64,000 nt of DNA from Thermonema rossianum DSM 10300 (GTDB lineage Bacteria > Bacteroidota > Bacteroidia > Cytophagales > Thermonemataceae), in assembly GCF_000426825.1 (NCBI RefSeq), contig NZ_AUGC01000001.1, positions 186,001 to 250,000 of the forward strand. The letters run 5' to 3'. The position numbers and the translations under genes are program-made. A model generated the notes under the pieces. That model worked only from the letters and a program-made list of their open reading frames with translations. It was not told where the DNA came from and did no database searches. Positions 26,639 to 36,410 of the stretch are shown piece after piece (position 1 is the stretch's first letter; the number at the start of each line of letters is the position of its first letter).

Positions 26639-27004
26639 TTAAGCTTTGGCTTCTTCTGATTTTTTAGCCTTGCCGGCTTTGCTGCCTCCTTGAGCAGCTG
26701 CTTGCTCTGCCAAAGCTTTTTCCAGCTTTTCTACACGTTTGAGCACTTCGTTCAAGTCGTCTTCTGTTACGAACTTAAGCTTTTTGCTTACTTTTTCTAC
26801 CAAGCTTTGCAGCTGAGTTTCAAACTCTTCGCGCTTGGTTTCGGTGTTCTTCAAGAACTCGTCTACGATTTTTTTGCCTTCGTCGGTAGAGAGTTTGCTT
26901 TCTTCTACCAGCTTATCTACCGTTTGCTTCAGCGTTTCAGCAGTGATGGAAACCAAACCTACGCTGGTGTAGATGAATTTTTTTACAACTTCTTGCATAT
27001 CCAT
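26639..27004 (-). CDS. Phasin-like granule-associated protein
   Basis: A 121-residue helical protein. Residues ~5-75 (YTSVGLVSITAETLKQTVDK and a following Lys/Glu helix) match the PhaI/PhaF phasin family, which coats polyhydroxyalkanoate granules. Residues 75-100 form a leucine-zipper-like coiled coil (LNEVLKRVEKLEKAL). The tail is basic and Ala/Lys-rich, as in DNA-binding phasins. No PHA synthase is in the window. It has its own promoter and terminator. Confidence 0.85.
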   Translation of the reverse strand: MDMQEVVKKFIYTSVGLVSITAETLKQTVDKLVEESKLSTDEGKKIVDEFLKNTETKREEFETQLQSLVEKVSKKLKFVTEDDLNEVLKRVEKLEKALAEQAAAQGGSKAGKAKKSEEAKA

Positions 27005-27039
27005 AATTATACTTTTTTAAGTGAAACTTTTATACAATA

Positions 27040-27071
27040 CAAATATAACCATTGTTTTAATTCATTGCAAA
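27040..27071 (-). promoter_or_regulatory. Bacteroidota-type promoter for the phasin gene
   Basis: On the minus strand TTTG (27071-27068) and TATATTTG (27047-27040) are spaced 20 bp apart. The ATG at 27004 lies 35 bp downstream of the -7 box. Confidence 0.7.
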
Positions 27072-27173
27072 TGAAAATGTTAATTTTTTTATATCAAAAT
27101 ATAAATATTATCTATTTTATTGTACTTTTTTTATATTCTCTTGAACTTTAAACTTGGGGTTTACTTTAGCAGG

Positions 27174-28805
27174 CTATTTTTGAAGCACGCTTTGCACTTC
27201 ATAGGGGGCAGAGAAACCCTGTGCCAACCCGCCCAGGTAGCTGCAGCTTTTTAGTGATTCCATACCTTGAAATGCCACCTTTTGTTTTTTATATCCGAAG
27301 GCATCTTCCAATGTTTGACGGGTTTTGATATCGCCCATACCCACTTCTATGTCTTCCATGGTCATTTGGCAGGGGTGCTCATAGCCGCAAGCGTGGGTAA
27401 GCTCCAAGAGCTCCTTCCGGAATACATTCATATAGTTTGCCAGACGATATGATTTGTTGGTAGGGTCCAAGCCTGACACCAACCACTTATTTTGTGTGGC
27501 AACTCCCACGGGGCAGTGGTTGTTATGACACTTTTGTGCCTGAATACAACCGATGGCCATCATGGCTTCGCGGGCTACGTTGATGATATCTACCCCCATG
27601 GCAAAAGCCATCATGGCACGTGCCGGAAGCCCCAGTTTGCCCGAGCCTATAAATACCACCCGGTCGGTAAGACCGCGCTCAAGAAAAATTTGATAAACGG
27701 CCGTAAAGGCAAAAATGAATGGCAGCGATACATGGTCGGCAAAGTGGGGGGGAGCAGCCCCGGTACCCCCTTCGCCGCCATCAATGGTGATGAAGTCGGG
27801 TCCGGTACCGCGCGCCATCATTAGGTCGGCAAGCTCTTCCCAGTATTCGAGTTTACCTACTGCCGCTTTGATGCCCACCGGCAGCCCCGTGTTCTCTGCA
27901 ATGGACTCCACAAAGTCCAGCAGCTCGGGTACATTGCGGAAGGCGGTGTGTGCCGAAGGTGAAAGTGCCGGTGTGTAGGGCTCAATGCCCCGTATCCGTG
28001 CAATTTCGGGCGTCACCTTCTTGGCAGGCAAGATGCCGCCCTTGCCCGGTTTGGCACCTTGCGATAGCTTGATTTCTATGGCACGAACAAAGGGATGTTG
28101 CTGCACCAAGTCCACCAGCTTGCTCATCGAAAAACGTCCTTGGGCATCTCTTACGCCAAAGTAACCGGTTCCAAAATGAAAAATCACGTCGGCGCCGTGG
28201 CAGTGATAAGGCGAGAGCCCGCCTTCGCCTGTATTGTGCCAGCAACCACACATCTTGGCGCCTTTATTCAAGGCTATTACTGCATTCTTTGATAAAGAGC
28301 CATAGCTCATTGCCGATATATTGATGATAGAGTAAGGACGCCAGGGGCGCTTTCGTCCATTGGCCAGCCCCATCACCTTGGCAGAGGGCAGAAAGTAGGG
28401 GTCGGTCGTATTGGGGTGCCCTTCCGGTGGCACATAAGGAAACAAGGATGGGTTTATGAACACATGACCTTGTGCATACACATCGGCATCGGTGCCGAAT
28501 CCTTGGTAGTTGTTTTGTTTTTTGGCAGAGGCATAAATCCAGGAACGTTCGGCACGGTTAAAAGGGCGTTCTTCACGGTTGTGTGCCACAATATATTGCC
28601 GTAGTTCCGGACCAATGGACTCAAGCAGATAACGTAGCCTGCCTACTACCGGAAAGTTGTGCTTGATGGTGTGCTTTTTATTGAAAAAGATGTCTTTGAC
28701 TGCCATATAAAGCAGGACAATGGGCACCAAGAACCACAAAAAGTGCAGGCTGAGTTCTTCCCAGCGTATAATGCTTTCCACAAATGATTGAATATTTTTC
28801 CACAT
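27174..28805 (-). CDS. FMN-binding glutamate synthase family protein
   Basis: A 543-residue protein with an N-terminal TM helix (HFLWFLVPIVLLYMAV) followed by the FMN-binding TIM barrel of the glutamate synthase large subunit: SAMSYGSLSKNAVIALNKGA, NTGEGGLSPYH, EIKLSQGAKPGKGG, TIDGGEGGTGAAP and FIGSGKLGLP. The 3Fe-4S ligands are in CIQAQKCHNNHCPVGVATQ. The amidotransferase and GXGXG domains are absent, so it is a stand-alone membrane-tethered synthase-like domain. Its substrate is uncertain. Confidence 0.93.
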   Translation of the reverse strand: MWKNIQSFVESIIRWEELSLHFLWFLVPIVLLYMAVKDIFFNKKHTIKHNFPVVGRLRYLLESIGPELRQYIVAHNREERPFNRAERSWIYASAKKQNNYQGFGTDADVYAQGHVFINPSLFPYVPPEGHPNTTDPYFLPSAKVMGLANGRKRPWRPYSIINISAMSYGSLSKNAVIALNKGAKMCGCWHNTGEGGLSPYHCHGADVIFHFGTGYFGVRDAQGRFSMSKLVDLVQQHPFVRAIEIKLSQGAKPGKGGILPAKKVTPEIARIRGIEPYTPALSPSAHTAFRNVPELLDFVESIAENTGLPVGIKAAVGKLEYWEELADLMMARGTGPDFITIDGGEGGTGAAPPHFADHVSLPFIFAFTAVYQIFLERGLTDRVVFIGSGKLGLPARAMMAFAMGVDIINVAREAMMAIGCIQAQKCHNNHCPVGVATQNKWLVSGLDPTNKSYRLANYMNVFRKELLELTHACGYEHPCQMTMEDIEVGMGDIKTRQTLEDAFGYKKQKVAFQGMESLKSCSYLGGLAQGFSAPYEVQSVLQK

Positions 28806-28889
28806 AGTATCCCTTTTTAGAGCTTAGTTACGATAGAAAGGAATTTACTAAATTTCAGGAGATAGACAGGGGCATTTAAAGAAAAAGGT

Positions 28890-29150
28890 ATGGAAAAAAT
28901 TCACTGGAAAGAAGAAAACAATGCCTTGCACGCCGAGTTGCAGTTCGCTGATTTCAAACAGGCATTCGCTTTTATGGTGCAGGTAGCCTTGCTTGCCGAG
29001 CAGCTGAATCACCACCCCGATTGGCGCAATGTGTATAACCGTCTGGAAATAAAACTAAGCACACACGATGCCGGCAATGTAATTACCGAACAAGACCGCC
29101 GGATGGCAGAGGCCATTAGTCATTTATATGCTCAATGGGGCAAAAAATAA
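28890..29150 (+). CDS. 4a-hydroxytetrahydrobiopterin dehydratase
   Basis: An 86-residue PCD/DCoH-family enzyme that recycles the 4a-carbinolamine pterin made by aromatic amino acid hydroxylases. The active-site histidines H41, H42 (NHHPDW) and H59 (LSTHDAGNVIT) are present with the family's 17-residue spacing. The 3' end overlaps the convergent membrane-protein gene by 19 bp. No phenylalanine hydroxylase is nearby. Confidence 0.93.
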   Translation: MEKIHWKEENNALHAELQFADFKQAFAFMVQVALLAEQLNHHPDWRNVYNRLEIKLSTHDAGNVITEQDRRMAEAISHLYAQWGKK

Positions 29151-30583
29151 AGGGCAGGAGCATGCCGTTGCATGCGCTTGGCAAAGGTGAGGGCTTCTTC
29201 ATAACTGTGTCCTTGAAATTCGGCACTTTCCAAATGCAAAAGCGGAAAGCCCAAGAAAGGATGCGGAAGCACCCATATTGCTTGCTTACGCAGTTTTTGA
29301 AGTTGGGCTTCCGGATAAAAAAGCAGGGCTGCATCGCTTACTAAAAGGGGGCGGTATGCAAGCGCTTGATGAAAGTGCACATGCAGGCGAACATCAGGGG
29401 GCAGGTGCAAAGCCGTAGCCAAAGCAAGCACACTGTGTATTTCGCCTTTGCCTTTGGTGTAGCTTACAAGCCGTTGAGCTGCTTCTTTATAAGGTGCATG
29501 GAAGGTAGCATAAGGCAACAAACGTTGTGTGGAAACCCAGCAAGCCCATCCCACGCCCAAGCTCATCAACAGGCTTTGCAGGAGCACACGAGAGGCAAGC
29601 ATGTGTGTCATCAATTGCACCAAAGCCACATAAGCAATGAACACACTCAACAAAATGCCGCGGGGAGCCTTGGGCAAAAAGCTCATCAGCAGCAATAGCC
29701 ATAAGGCAAGAAAGTAAAGTATTGACTCTTGTCTTTGAGAGGGTATGTCTTTCAGGTGTAGCCACCAAAACAAAAGCAGCAGCACCCCTGCCAACGCCAA
29801 TGGCTCATATTGCAAAAGATATTTGAAGTGAAAAAGTATGTCCAAAGAGCTTGCCTGCCGGAGATAATCTTTTCGGAAAAACAATGCCACCCAAGCAGCC
29901 GGATAACGCCACCAGGGAATTCCTTGCAAAGCACCTGTAAACATTAGCAAGAAAGGCACCCACAGCATGTGAACGCCTTGGCGCAGATAGCGTATCAGAT
30001 GACCGTGATGGCGGCCGGTCATAAGCCAGTAACCGTCGTGTAGCCATAAGCCGGTAAGCCAAAAGATGGACTTATACTCGAGCGTCAGGCAAATGCCCCA
30101 CCAAAGCGCTTCGGCAAGCGTAGGCAACAGCCGGTTTGAGCGATTCTTATAAAGCCGCCACCACACAGTAAATCCCAGCAGAAAGAAGGCGGTTGTTTGT
30201 ATGCCCCCATTGTGATAAAACAGCAGTGGGGTAAATTGCAATAAGACAAACAAGCTGAGGCGCTGCCACCAGCTACAAGCTACTTGAAAGCACCAATAAA
30301 CGCTAATGAGCGCATAGAGCCCGGCGGTGAGTACTATCCACGCCTCTATGGATGCAAACAAGCGCCAAACAGCAGCCAAAATCAGCTGATACAGAGGGGC
30401 TAAGTGATGGAACAGCTCGTTAAAGTGCCCTGTTGCCAGCTGCTGGGCATTCCACGCATAGCGATGGGCGTCGTAGTCGGGCAGGTGAAAGCCGGGTGCG
30501 TAGTAAAGGTGTAGTATGACCATGCCGGCTATTGCCAGGCAGCTTATGCCGGCATTCATCAGGCTTGTTTTAAGATTGTTCAT
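29132..30583 (-). CDS. Polytopic membrane protein, glycosyltransferase-39-like layout
   Basis: A 483-residue protein with about eleven hydrophobic segments. An N-terminal loop after TM1 carries acidic residues (HLPDYDAHRYAWNAQQLATG), a position where GT39/PMT-like enzymes keep catalytic Asp. A C-terminal soluble region of ~100 residues follows. A lipid-linked sugar transferase is possible but not shown. The start may be 30583 or 30559; the former overlaps the upstream XRE regulator gene by 14 bp, so the two are probably co-transcribed. Confidence 0.75.
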   Translation of the reverse strand: MNNLKTSLMNAGISCLAIAGMVILHLYYAPGFHLPDYDAHRYAWNAQQLATGHFNELFHHLAPLYQLILAAVWRLFASIEAWIVLTAGLYALISVYWCFQVACSWWQRLSLFVLLQFTPLLFYHNGGIQTTAFFLLGFTVWWRLYKNRSNRLLPTLAEALWWGICLTLEYKSIFWLTGLWLHDGYWLMTGRHHGHLIRYLRQGVHMLWVPFLLMFTGALQGIPWWRYPAAWVALFFRKDYLRQASSLDILFHFKYLLQYEPLALAGVLLLLFWWLHLKDIPSQRQESILYFLALWLLLLMSFLPKAPRGILLSVFIAYVALVQLMTHMLASRVLLQSLLMSLGVGWACWVSTQRLLPYATFHAPYKEAAQRLVSYTKGKGEIHSVLALATALHLPPDVRLHVHFHQALAYRPLLVSDAALLFYPEAQLQKLRKQAIWVLPHPFLGFPLLHLESAEFQGHSYEEALTFAKRMQRHAPALYFLPH

Positions 30584-32051
30584 AATGTTGCACCAATTGT
30601 TGCAAAGCTTTCAAGCGTGCCTGATGACGCTGCTTTTCTTCCAGTACAACCGCAGGTGCCGCACGTTCCTTGCAATCGGGAGCGCTGCAACGTTCGCAGG
30701 TTTCACCCACTTTCCGGCCGCTCAGCTGTGCATTTTCAAGAAAGCGAAGCTTTTGTTTTGTGTTATCGTTAAGCAAAATGCCTATGGACACACTGCTTAA
30801 AGTAGCCGGTGTGGGGTACATGGAGCGCGCCATGGTGAGCACCCAATAGCGGTTGGGGCTGTCTATGTATTCCGATATTTGGGCATCGCAAAGGTAGCCT
30901 TCGTGCCGTTGGTTTTGCATGGACTGCAGCACCTGCAGCGATACCCAGCGCCGGCAGTAATGTTCATGCAAGGCAGTAGCATGAGGGTTGTGCAATTGCC
31001 CCAAGTGCATTTCTTTGGTTAAGCGCACTTTTTGGGAGGCGGTGTCCATACTAAAACGCAAGAAAAACAGCTCTTGCAGCCCCAAAAAATGAGGCAAAAG
31101 ATTGGTGAAACGATGCAGCAATGTTTCGGGTGTTACCACATAGCGCTCGAGCAGTGCCAGCCAAGCCGAGGGTTGCCATCCGGGCATGTTCAGGAGCGAC
31201 TCTATTTGAGGAAGCAAACTTGCCACAGGCAGCAGCAAAGCACCGGCAAAATAAGAGGCTTTGAAGTTGTTTAAAACTTCTTCAAAAGAACTGATGGTAA
31301 CCCATGAAAAAGTATAGGGGCGTGGCGAAAGAGACAAGTGGGCAAAGCCCAGCTCACGTGCCAATACGAAGCGTCTTTGGGCTTCTGACAAACGACGGTT
31401 TATTACCAACAGGCGTTTCTTAGGAATAAAAACAGAACGCAAGGCATACAACGCTTCTTGTTGGAAATTTTCATAAATGACCTGAATCCCCATGTGTTCG
31501 CGCAAAACGCCGGCAAGGGTATGACTGTCCGTCTCTTGCGAGGGCAGGTATTGTTGGCGAAAGTGGGTCGCTGCTTCTTCCAGGTCTTCAAAGTAGTTGT
31601 TGTGCATTTCTTGGTAGGAACGCAGCACAGAAAAGAAAAACTGCTCTACCTGCATGTCATAGTTCCGGCTGATTTCGATCAGGGTGCTTACAAAAGCGCT
31701 GAGCTTGGCCGGTGCATCGGCCAGCAGCTCAATAAGTTTGGCTTTGTCTATGCCCAATACTTCTAAAGGAAGCTCCTGCAACAAATTGGACTGCAGAAGC
31801 TCGGTCAGTGGGGCCAACTTGGGGTGCAGCTGAAGCGACACCAGCCAGTCGTAGCTTACTTCGAGGGCTTCTGCCAGGGCAGCAATTTTATCGGCTTTGG
31901 GGTATTTTTTACCTTTTTCTATTTCGTTCAAATAAGACACCGAAATGCCGGTGCGCTGCGAAAGTGTCTGCAACGACAAGCCTTTTTCCTGGCGCAATTG
32001 TCGAAGCTTAAGACCAAAGGTTAACCGGATGTTTTGTTCGTGCAGTGCCAT
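30570..32051 (-). CDS. XRE-family regulator of the short-chain fatty acyl (RamB/ScfR) type
   Basis: A 493-residue DNA-binding regulator. Residues 10-68 form a Cro/C1 helix-turn-helix (LRQEKGLSLQTLSQRTGISV, SYLNEIEKGKKYP). The middle resembles the IrrE/M78-like domain, but with LARELGFAHL in place of HExxH. The C-terminal part matches the ScfR family and ends in a Cys cluster, CERCSAPDCKERAAP. Relatives such as RamB of Corynebacterium and MccR/PrpC-type regulators control acetate, glyoxylate-shunt and propionate genes. It is divergent from aceB-aceA across an inverted-repeat operator, so it very probably controls that operon. Confidence 0.88.
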   Translation of the reverse strand: MALHEQNIRLTFGLKLRQLRQEKGLSLQTLSQRTGISVSYLNEIEKGKKYPKADKIAALAEALEVSYDWLVSLQLHPKLAPLTELLQSNLLQELPLEVLGIDKAKLIELLADAPAKLSAFVSTLIEISRNYDMQVEQFFFSVLRSYQEMHNNYFEDLEEAATHFRQQYLPSQETDSHTLAGVLREHMGIQVIYENFQQEALYALRSVFIPKKRLLVINRRLSEAQRRFVLARELGFAHLSLSPRPYTFSWVTISSFEEVLNNFKASYFAGALLLPVASLLPQIESLLNMPGWQPSAWLALLERYVVTPETLLHRFTNLLPHFLGLQELFFLRFSMDTASQKVRLTKEMHLGQLHNPHATALHEHYCRRWVSLQVLQSMQNQRHEGYLCDAQISEYIDSPNRYWVLTMARSMYPTPATLSSVSIGILLNDNTKQKLRFLENAQLSGRKVGETCERCSAPDCKERAAPAVVLEEKQRHQARLKALQQLVQHYEQS

Positions 32052-32162
32052 GTCTGTGTTTTATTCGGCTTTTGTGCTGTTTTACCGCTTTTTATTGCGA
32101 AGGCAGCGGCATGCCCGCTTGCCTTTTACATAGGTTTGATTGCACAAAATAAAGAAGTTTTT

Positions 32163-32209
32163 GCGAAAAAATAAATTTAGCGAAAATTCGCTTGTTTTTT
32201 ATTTTTCGC
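32163..32209. promoter_or_regulatory. Nested inverted-repeat operator for the glyoxylate-shunt operon
   Basis: Four GCGAA half-sites are arranged symmetrically: GCGAA at 32163-32167 and 32180-32184, TTCGC at 32187-32191 and 32205-32209. The inner pair forms GCGAA-AA-TTCGC, and the outer arms extend into A/T runs that also nearly mirror each other. The site overlaps the -33 region and spacer of the aceB promoter, as expected for a repressor. The likely ligand protein is the divergent XRE regulator (inferred). Confidence 0.7.
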
Positions 32210-32222
32210 TTTTTTACATTTG
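32192..32222 (+). promoter_or_regulatory. Promoter of aceB-aceA
   Basis: TTG at 32192-32194 and TACATTTG at 32215-32222 are 20 bp apart. The ATG of aceB is at 32262. The promoter is embedded in the inverted-repeat operator. Confidence 0.65.
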
Positions 32223-32261
32223 AATCATACAACACAAACTATCAATTAAAAACATTGAGCC

Positions 32262-33872
32262 ATGTCCACACCTGTTACCACCGAAGGCATTCGTATCACA
32301 GCCCCCTTGCATGAACGCTATGAAGAGATATTGAGTCCGGAAGCCCTGCGCTTTGTGGCTCACCTGCACCGCACCTTCAATGCCAAGCGCAAAGCACTTC
32401 TGGCAGAGCGGGAGGCGCGTTTCCAAGCCATCAGTGAAGGGCAGCCCCTTACTTTTCCAAAAGAAACAGAAGAAATAAGGGGCGGCGATTGGCAGGTAGC
32501 GCCCATACCGCAGGACCTGCAGGACCGCCGGGTAGAGATTACCGGTCCGGTTGACCGCAAAATGATTATCAATGCGCTCAACTCGGGGGCTAAAGTATTC
32601 ATGGCGGATTTTGAAGACGCCAATTCGCCCACGTGGACCAACTGCGTCGAGGGGCAAATCAATCTGTATGATGCCATCCGGCGCCAAATAGACTTTACTG
32701 CCCCCAATGGCAAACAATACAGCCTTAAAGAAAAAGTGGCGGTGTTGAAAGTGCGCCCCCGCGGCTGGCATCTACCCGAAAAGCATGTACTCATTGACGG
32801 CGAGCCTGTCTCGGCTTCCTTATTTGATTTTGGCTTGTATTTCTTCCATAATGCCAAAGAGCTGTTGGCTCGCGGTTCCGGTCCCTATTTCTATCTGCCC
32901 AAATTGGAAAGCTATCAAGAAGCTGCCCTGTGGAACGAGGTTTTTGTGGAGGCACAACAATACCTTGGCATTCCCGTGGGCACCATCAAAGCCACCGTGC
33001 TGATAGAGACCATCACGGCGGCTTTTGAAATGGAAGAAATCATTTATGCCCTGCGCGACCACATGGCAGGCTTGAATGCCGGACGTTGGGACTACATCTT
33101 CAGTGCCATCAAGAAATTCAGAAACCGGCCGGAGGTGCTCTTCCCCGACCGCGCCCAAGTAACCATGACCGTGCCTTTTATGCGCGCCTATGCCATGCGT
33201 GTGGTGCAGGCTTGCCATTTGCATGGTGCCCATGCCATTGGCGGCATGTCGGCTTTTATTCCCAGCCGCAAAGATGAGGAAGTGAATCGCCGCGCCTTCG
33301 ATAAAGTGTATCAAGACAAGGCGTTGGAAGCACATACCGGCTACGATGGCACTTGGGTAGCGCATCCCGACTTGGTGCCTGTGGCATTACAGGCTTTCAA
33401 AGAGGTGCTTGGCGACAGCGTGCATCAAAAAGACGAAAAGCGTTCGGCGGCTTATGTCATTACCCCCAACGACCTGACCAACTTCCATGTAGAAGGTGGA
33501 AAAATTACCGAACAGGGCGTGCGCACCAATATCAATGTGGGGATTCTCTACATTGAGTCCTGGTTGCAAGGCGTGGGGGCGGCTGCACTTTATAATTTAA
33601 TGGAAGATGCGGCGACTGCCGAAATATCGCGCGCCCAGCTGTGGCAATGGTTGCACAATCCGCGTGCCATATGGGACGACGGGCGCCGCCTCACCCCCGA
33701 GCTTTACGGGCGTCTGAAAGCCGAAGAAGTAGAAAAGATAAAACAGCTGCTGGGCGCCGACCGTGTGGCAACAGGCAAGTTGCAACAGGCAATAGAGCTT
33801 TTCGACCGTTTGGTGCTGGAAAAAGACTTTATCGACTTTCTGACCCTGCCGGCTTATGAACTTTTGGACTAA
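32262..33872 (+). CDS. aceB: Malate synthase A
   Basis: Condenses glyoxylate with acetyl-CoA to malate, the second step of the glyoxylate shunt, in the cytoplasm. The 536-residue length is typical of isoform A. Landmarks: [68 protein letters not shown] with the catalytic region, and [18 protein letters not shown]. First gene of an operon with aceA 60 bp downstream, controlled by the divergent operator. Confidence 0.97.
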   Translation: MSTPVTTEGIRITAPLHERYEEILSPEALRFVAHLHRTFNAKRKALLAEREARFQAISEGQPLTFPKETEEIRGGDWQVAPIPQDLQDRRVEITGPVDRKMIINALNSGAKVFMADFEDANSPTWTNCVEGQINLYDAIRRQIDFTAPNGKQYSLKEKVAVLKVRPRGWHLPEKHVLIDGEPVSASLFDFGLYFFHNAKELLARGSGPYFYLPKLESYQEAALWNEVFVEAQQYLGIPVGTIKATVLIETITAAFEMEEIIYALRDHMAGLNAGRWDYIFSAIKKFRNRPEVLFPDRAQVTMTVPFMRAYAMRVVQACHLHGAHAIGGMSAFIPSRKDEEVNRRAFDKVYQDKALEAHTGYDGTWVAHPDLVPVALQAFKEVLGDSVHQKDEKRSAAYVITPNDLTNFHVEGGKITEQGVRTNINVGILYIESWLQGVGAAALYNLMEDAATAEISRAQLWQWLHNPRAIWDDGRRLTPELYGRLKAEEVEKIKQLLGADRVATGKLQQAIELFDRLVLEKDFIDFLTLPAYELLD

Positions 33873-33932
33873 GTCTCTTGAATCTGAACCCCTAAGAAAC
33901 CCCTTATAAAAACCTTAAAAACACGAACCCCT

Positions 33933-35207
33933 ATGAACAAGCAAGAAAGAATCGCTCAATTGGTCAACGAATGGAACACCAATCCGCGTTGGAAAGGCAT
34001 TGAACGCCCTTATACTGCCGAAAAGGTGGTGTCTTTGAGTGGCAGTGTGCAAATAGAGTACACCTTGGCAAAGCGTGGTGCCGAAAAGTTGTGGAAACTG
34101 CTGCACACCGAGCCTTTTGTGGCCGGTTTGGGGGCGCTGACCGGCAACCAGGCGGTGCAGGAAGCACAAGCCGGCTTGAATGCCATTTACGTGAGTGGGT
34201 GGCAGGTGGCTGCCGATGCCAACCTGGCCGGTGAAATGTATCCGGACCAAAGCCTGTATCCTGTCAACAGTGTGCCCATGTTGGTAAAACGCATCAACAA
34301 TGCTTTTATGCGGGCAGACCAACTGCAGACACTTTCGGGCGAAGGTAATATTGATTACTTCTTGCCCATTGTGGCAGATGCAGAAGCAGGCTTTGGTGGC
34401 AACCTGAATGCCTTTGAGCTGATGAAAATGATGATTGAGGCAGGCGCGGCCGGTGTGCATTTCGAAGACCAACTGTCGTCGGCAAAAAAATGCGGTCATT
34501 TGGGCGGCAAAGTGTTGGTGCCTACCCAAGAAGCCATACAAAAGTTGGTGGCGGCACGTTTGGCTGCCGACATCTGCGGGGTGCCCACTGTCTTGATTGC
34601 ACGCACCGATGCCGATGCCGCCAATTTGATTACCAGCGACATTGACCCGCGCGACCGGCCTTTCATTACCGGCAAACGCAGTGCAGAAGGCTTCTATTAT
34701 GTGAAAAACGGAATAGAACAAGCCATTGCCCGCGGTTTGGCATATGCCCCCTATGCCGATTTGTTGTGGATGGAGACTTCGCATCCGGACTTGGGCGAAG
34801 CTCGTGAATTTGCACAAGCCATCCATGAAAAATATCCGGGCAAGCTCTTGGCTTACAACTGCTCGCCTTCGTTCAATTGGGCAGCGAAGTTGTCTGAGTC
34901 GGAGATGGCTACTTTCCGTGAAAAGTTAGCCGAAATGGGCTATAAGTTCCAGTTCATCACTTTGGCAGGTTTCCATGCTTTAAATACGGCCATGTTTGAA
35001 TTGGCAATGGCTTACAAGCAGCACGGCATGTTGGGCTACTCACAGCTGCAGCAACGCGAATTTGCTTTGCAGGAAAAAGGCTTCAAGGCAGTGAAACACC
35101 AAAGCTTTGTGGGAGTACCTTATTTCGATGCCGTTCAAGAAACAGTCACCGGGGGCCTGGCTTCCACACTCGCCTTCAAAGGCTCTACCGAAGAAGAGCA
35201 GTTTTAA
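33933..35207 (+). CDS. aceA: Isocitrate lyase
   Basis: Cleaves isocitrate to glyoxylate and succinate, letting the cell grow on acetate or fatty acids. The 424 residues include the signature KKCGHLGGK at 185-193 with catalytic C187, [24 protein letters not shown] and YNCSPSFNW. Length is normal. It follows aceB by 60 bp without an obvious promoter, so it is co-transcribed, and ends at a terminator at 35257. Confidence 0.97.
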   Translation: MNKQERIAQLVNEWNTNPRWKGIERPYTAEKVVSLSGSVQIEYTLAKRGAEKLWKLLHTEPFVAGLGALTGNQAVQEAQAGLNAIYVSGWQVAADANLAGEMYPDQSLYPVNSVPMLVKRINNAFMRADQLQTLSGEGNIDYFLPIVADAEAGFGGNLNAFELMKMMIEAGAAGVHFEDQLSSAKKCGHLGGKVLVPTQEAIQKLVAARLAADICGVPTVLIARTDADAANLITSDIDPRDRPFITGKRSAEGFYYVKNGIEQAIARGLAYAPYADLLWMETSHPDLGEAREFAQAIHEKYPGKLLAYNCSPSFNWAAKLSESEMATFREKLAEMGYKFQFITLAGFHALNTAMFELAMAYKQHGMLGYSQLQQREFALQEKGFKAVKHQSFVGVPYFDAVQETVTGGLASTLAFKGSTEEEQF

Positions 35208-35256
35208 GCTTTGTTTTCAACAGTTTTTAAAATCCATATAACGAAAGATAGGTTTT

Positions 35257-35289
35257 AAAAAGGCAGTCCTTACTGAGGGCTGTCTTTTT
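35257..35289 (+). terminator. Terminator after aceA, 14-bp stem
   Basis: Arms at 35257-35270 and 35276-35289 pair over 14 bp with two G-U pairs and a 5-nt loop. The A-run and T-run flank the stem. It ends the aceB-aceA operon. Confidence 0.87.
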
Positions 35290-35376
35290 GCTTGTTTTGG
35301 GGGCAATTGTTTGGGAAAAGCCATGTTTACGAATGGTTTCGAAAATCTCATGGGGCATGCACGATAAGAAAAGCCT

Positions 35377-35384
35377 TACTTTTG
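35377..35384 (+). promoter_or_regulatory. Candidate -7 box (TACTTTTG) for queG
   Basis: An exact TAnnTTTG match 35 bp upstream of the ATG at 35420. No good -33 box seen. Confidence 0.45.
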
Positions 35385-35419
35385 TGTTTACATTGGTAGC
35401 GCTTACAAAGGAAAAAACT

Positions 35420-36382
35420 ATGCACCGGGACGGACTGAAAGAGCGGCATACTGCCATCGTCAAACAGATAGCCGCAGACTTGGGCTTTGACTTTTGCGGC
35501 ATATCGGAGGCTACTTTTTTGGAAGAAGAAGCCCCCCGCCTGGAAGCATGGCTCAAAAAGGGCTATCATGGGCAAATGCGCTACATGGAAAATCATTTCG
35601 ACAAGCGCCTTGATCCGCGCAAGTTGGTAGAAGGCGCACGTTCGGTGGTTTCTTTGCTTTACAACTACTATCCGCCCGAAACCTTGCCCGAAGAAGACAA
35701 TTTTAAGATTTCGAAATATGCCTACGGCAGAGATTACCACAAGGTGATTAAAAAGAAACTGAAGCATTTTATGCAACGTCTGCAAGCCGAAGTGGGGGAG
35801 GTGCACGGGCGTGCTTTTGTAGATTCAGCCCCGGTGATGGATAAAGTGTGGGCAAAACGTAGCGGCTTGGGTTGGATAGGCAAGCATTCCAATCTCATCA
35901 ACCGTAAGATGGGCAGCTTTTTCTTTATTGCAGAGCTGATTATTGACCTTGAATTGGTGCCCGATGGTCCCATAAAAGACTACTGCGGCACTTGTACACG
36001 CTGCATGGAGGCATGCCCTACCGATGCCATCGTGGCGCCCTATGTGGTGGATGGCAGCCGTTGCATTTCGTATTTGACCATTGAGCTGAAAGAGCAGCTG
36101 CCGGCTGCCTTCAAGGATAAAATGGAGGGATGGGTGTTCGGTTGTGATGTGTGTCAAGATGTATGTCCGTGGAACCGTTTTGCGCGCCCACACCACGAAC
36201 CGGACTTTTTGCCTTCGGAACAGCTCAAACAGATGCGCCGCGGCGATTGGATGGAACTGACCGAAGAAGTATTTGAGACACTGTTCCGGGGCAGCGCGGT
36301 GAAGCGTACTGCCTATGAAGGCTTGAAACGCAACATCCGGTTTGTAGCAGGTGAAAAAAAAAGAGCCGCCACCGGCAGGTGA
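35420..36382 (+). CDS. queG: Epoxyqueuosine reductase
   Basis: Cobalamin- and Fe-S-dependent enzyme that reduces epoxyqueuosine to queuosine in tRNA. Two 4Fe-4S cluster motifs are visible, [16 protein letters not shown] and [13 protein letters not shown], along with [16 protein letters not shown], the catalytic [20 protein letters not shown] and a C-terminal HEAT-like segment. About 320 residues. ATG 35420 with AAAGGA upstream is preferred to the frame's TTG at 35288, which lies in the aceA terminator. The last codons contain the terminator of the convergent sensor gene. Confidence 0.95.
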   Translation: MHRDGLKERHTAIVKQIAADLGFDFCGISEATFLEEEAPRLEAWLKKGYHGQMRYMENHFDKRLDPRKLVEGARSVVSLLYNYYPPETLPEEDNFKISKYAYGRDYHKVIKKKLKHFMQRLQAEVGEVHGRAFVDSAPVMDKVWAKRSGLGWIGKHSNLINRKMGSFFFIAELIIDLELVPDGPIKDYCGTCTRCMEACPTDAIVAPYVVDGSRCISYLTIELKEQLPAAFKDKMEGWVFGCDVCQDVCPWNRFARPHHEPDFLPSEQLKQMRRGDWMELTEEVFETLFRGSAVKRTAYEGLKRNIRFVAGEKKRAATGR

Positions 36383-36390
36383 AGGCTCTT
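36353..36390 (-). terminator. Terminator of the PAS/GAF sensor gene, inside the end of queG
   Basis: On the minus strand AAGAGCC pairs with GGCTCTT around a loop with an inner CACC/GGTG pair, followed by a T-run of nine. It overlaps the last queG codons and stop. Confidence 0.8.
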
Positions 36391-36410
36391 GAAACCGGCT
36401 GTGCTACTTT

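Noticed and set aside
33915-34826. 303-codon minus-strand ORF antisense to isocitrate lyase
   Set aside because: It is a shadow of aceA with Cys/His-rich, low-complexity composition; no start signals or family match.
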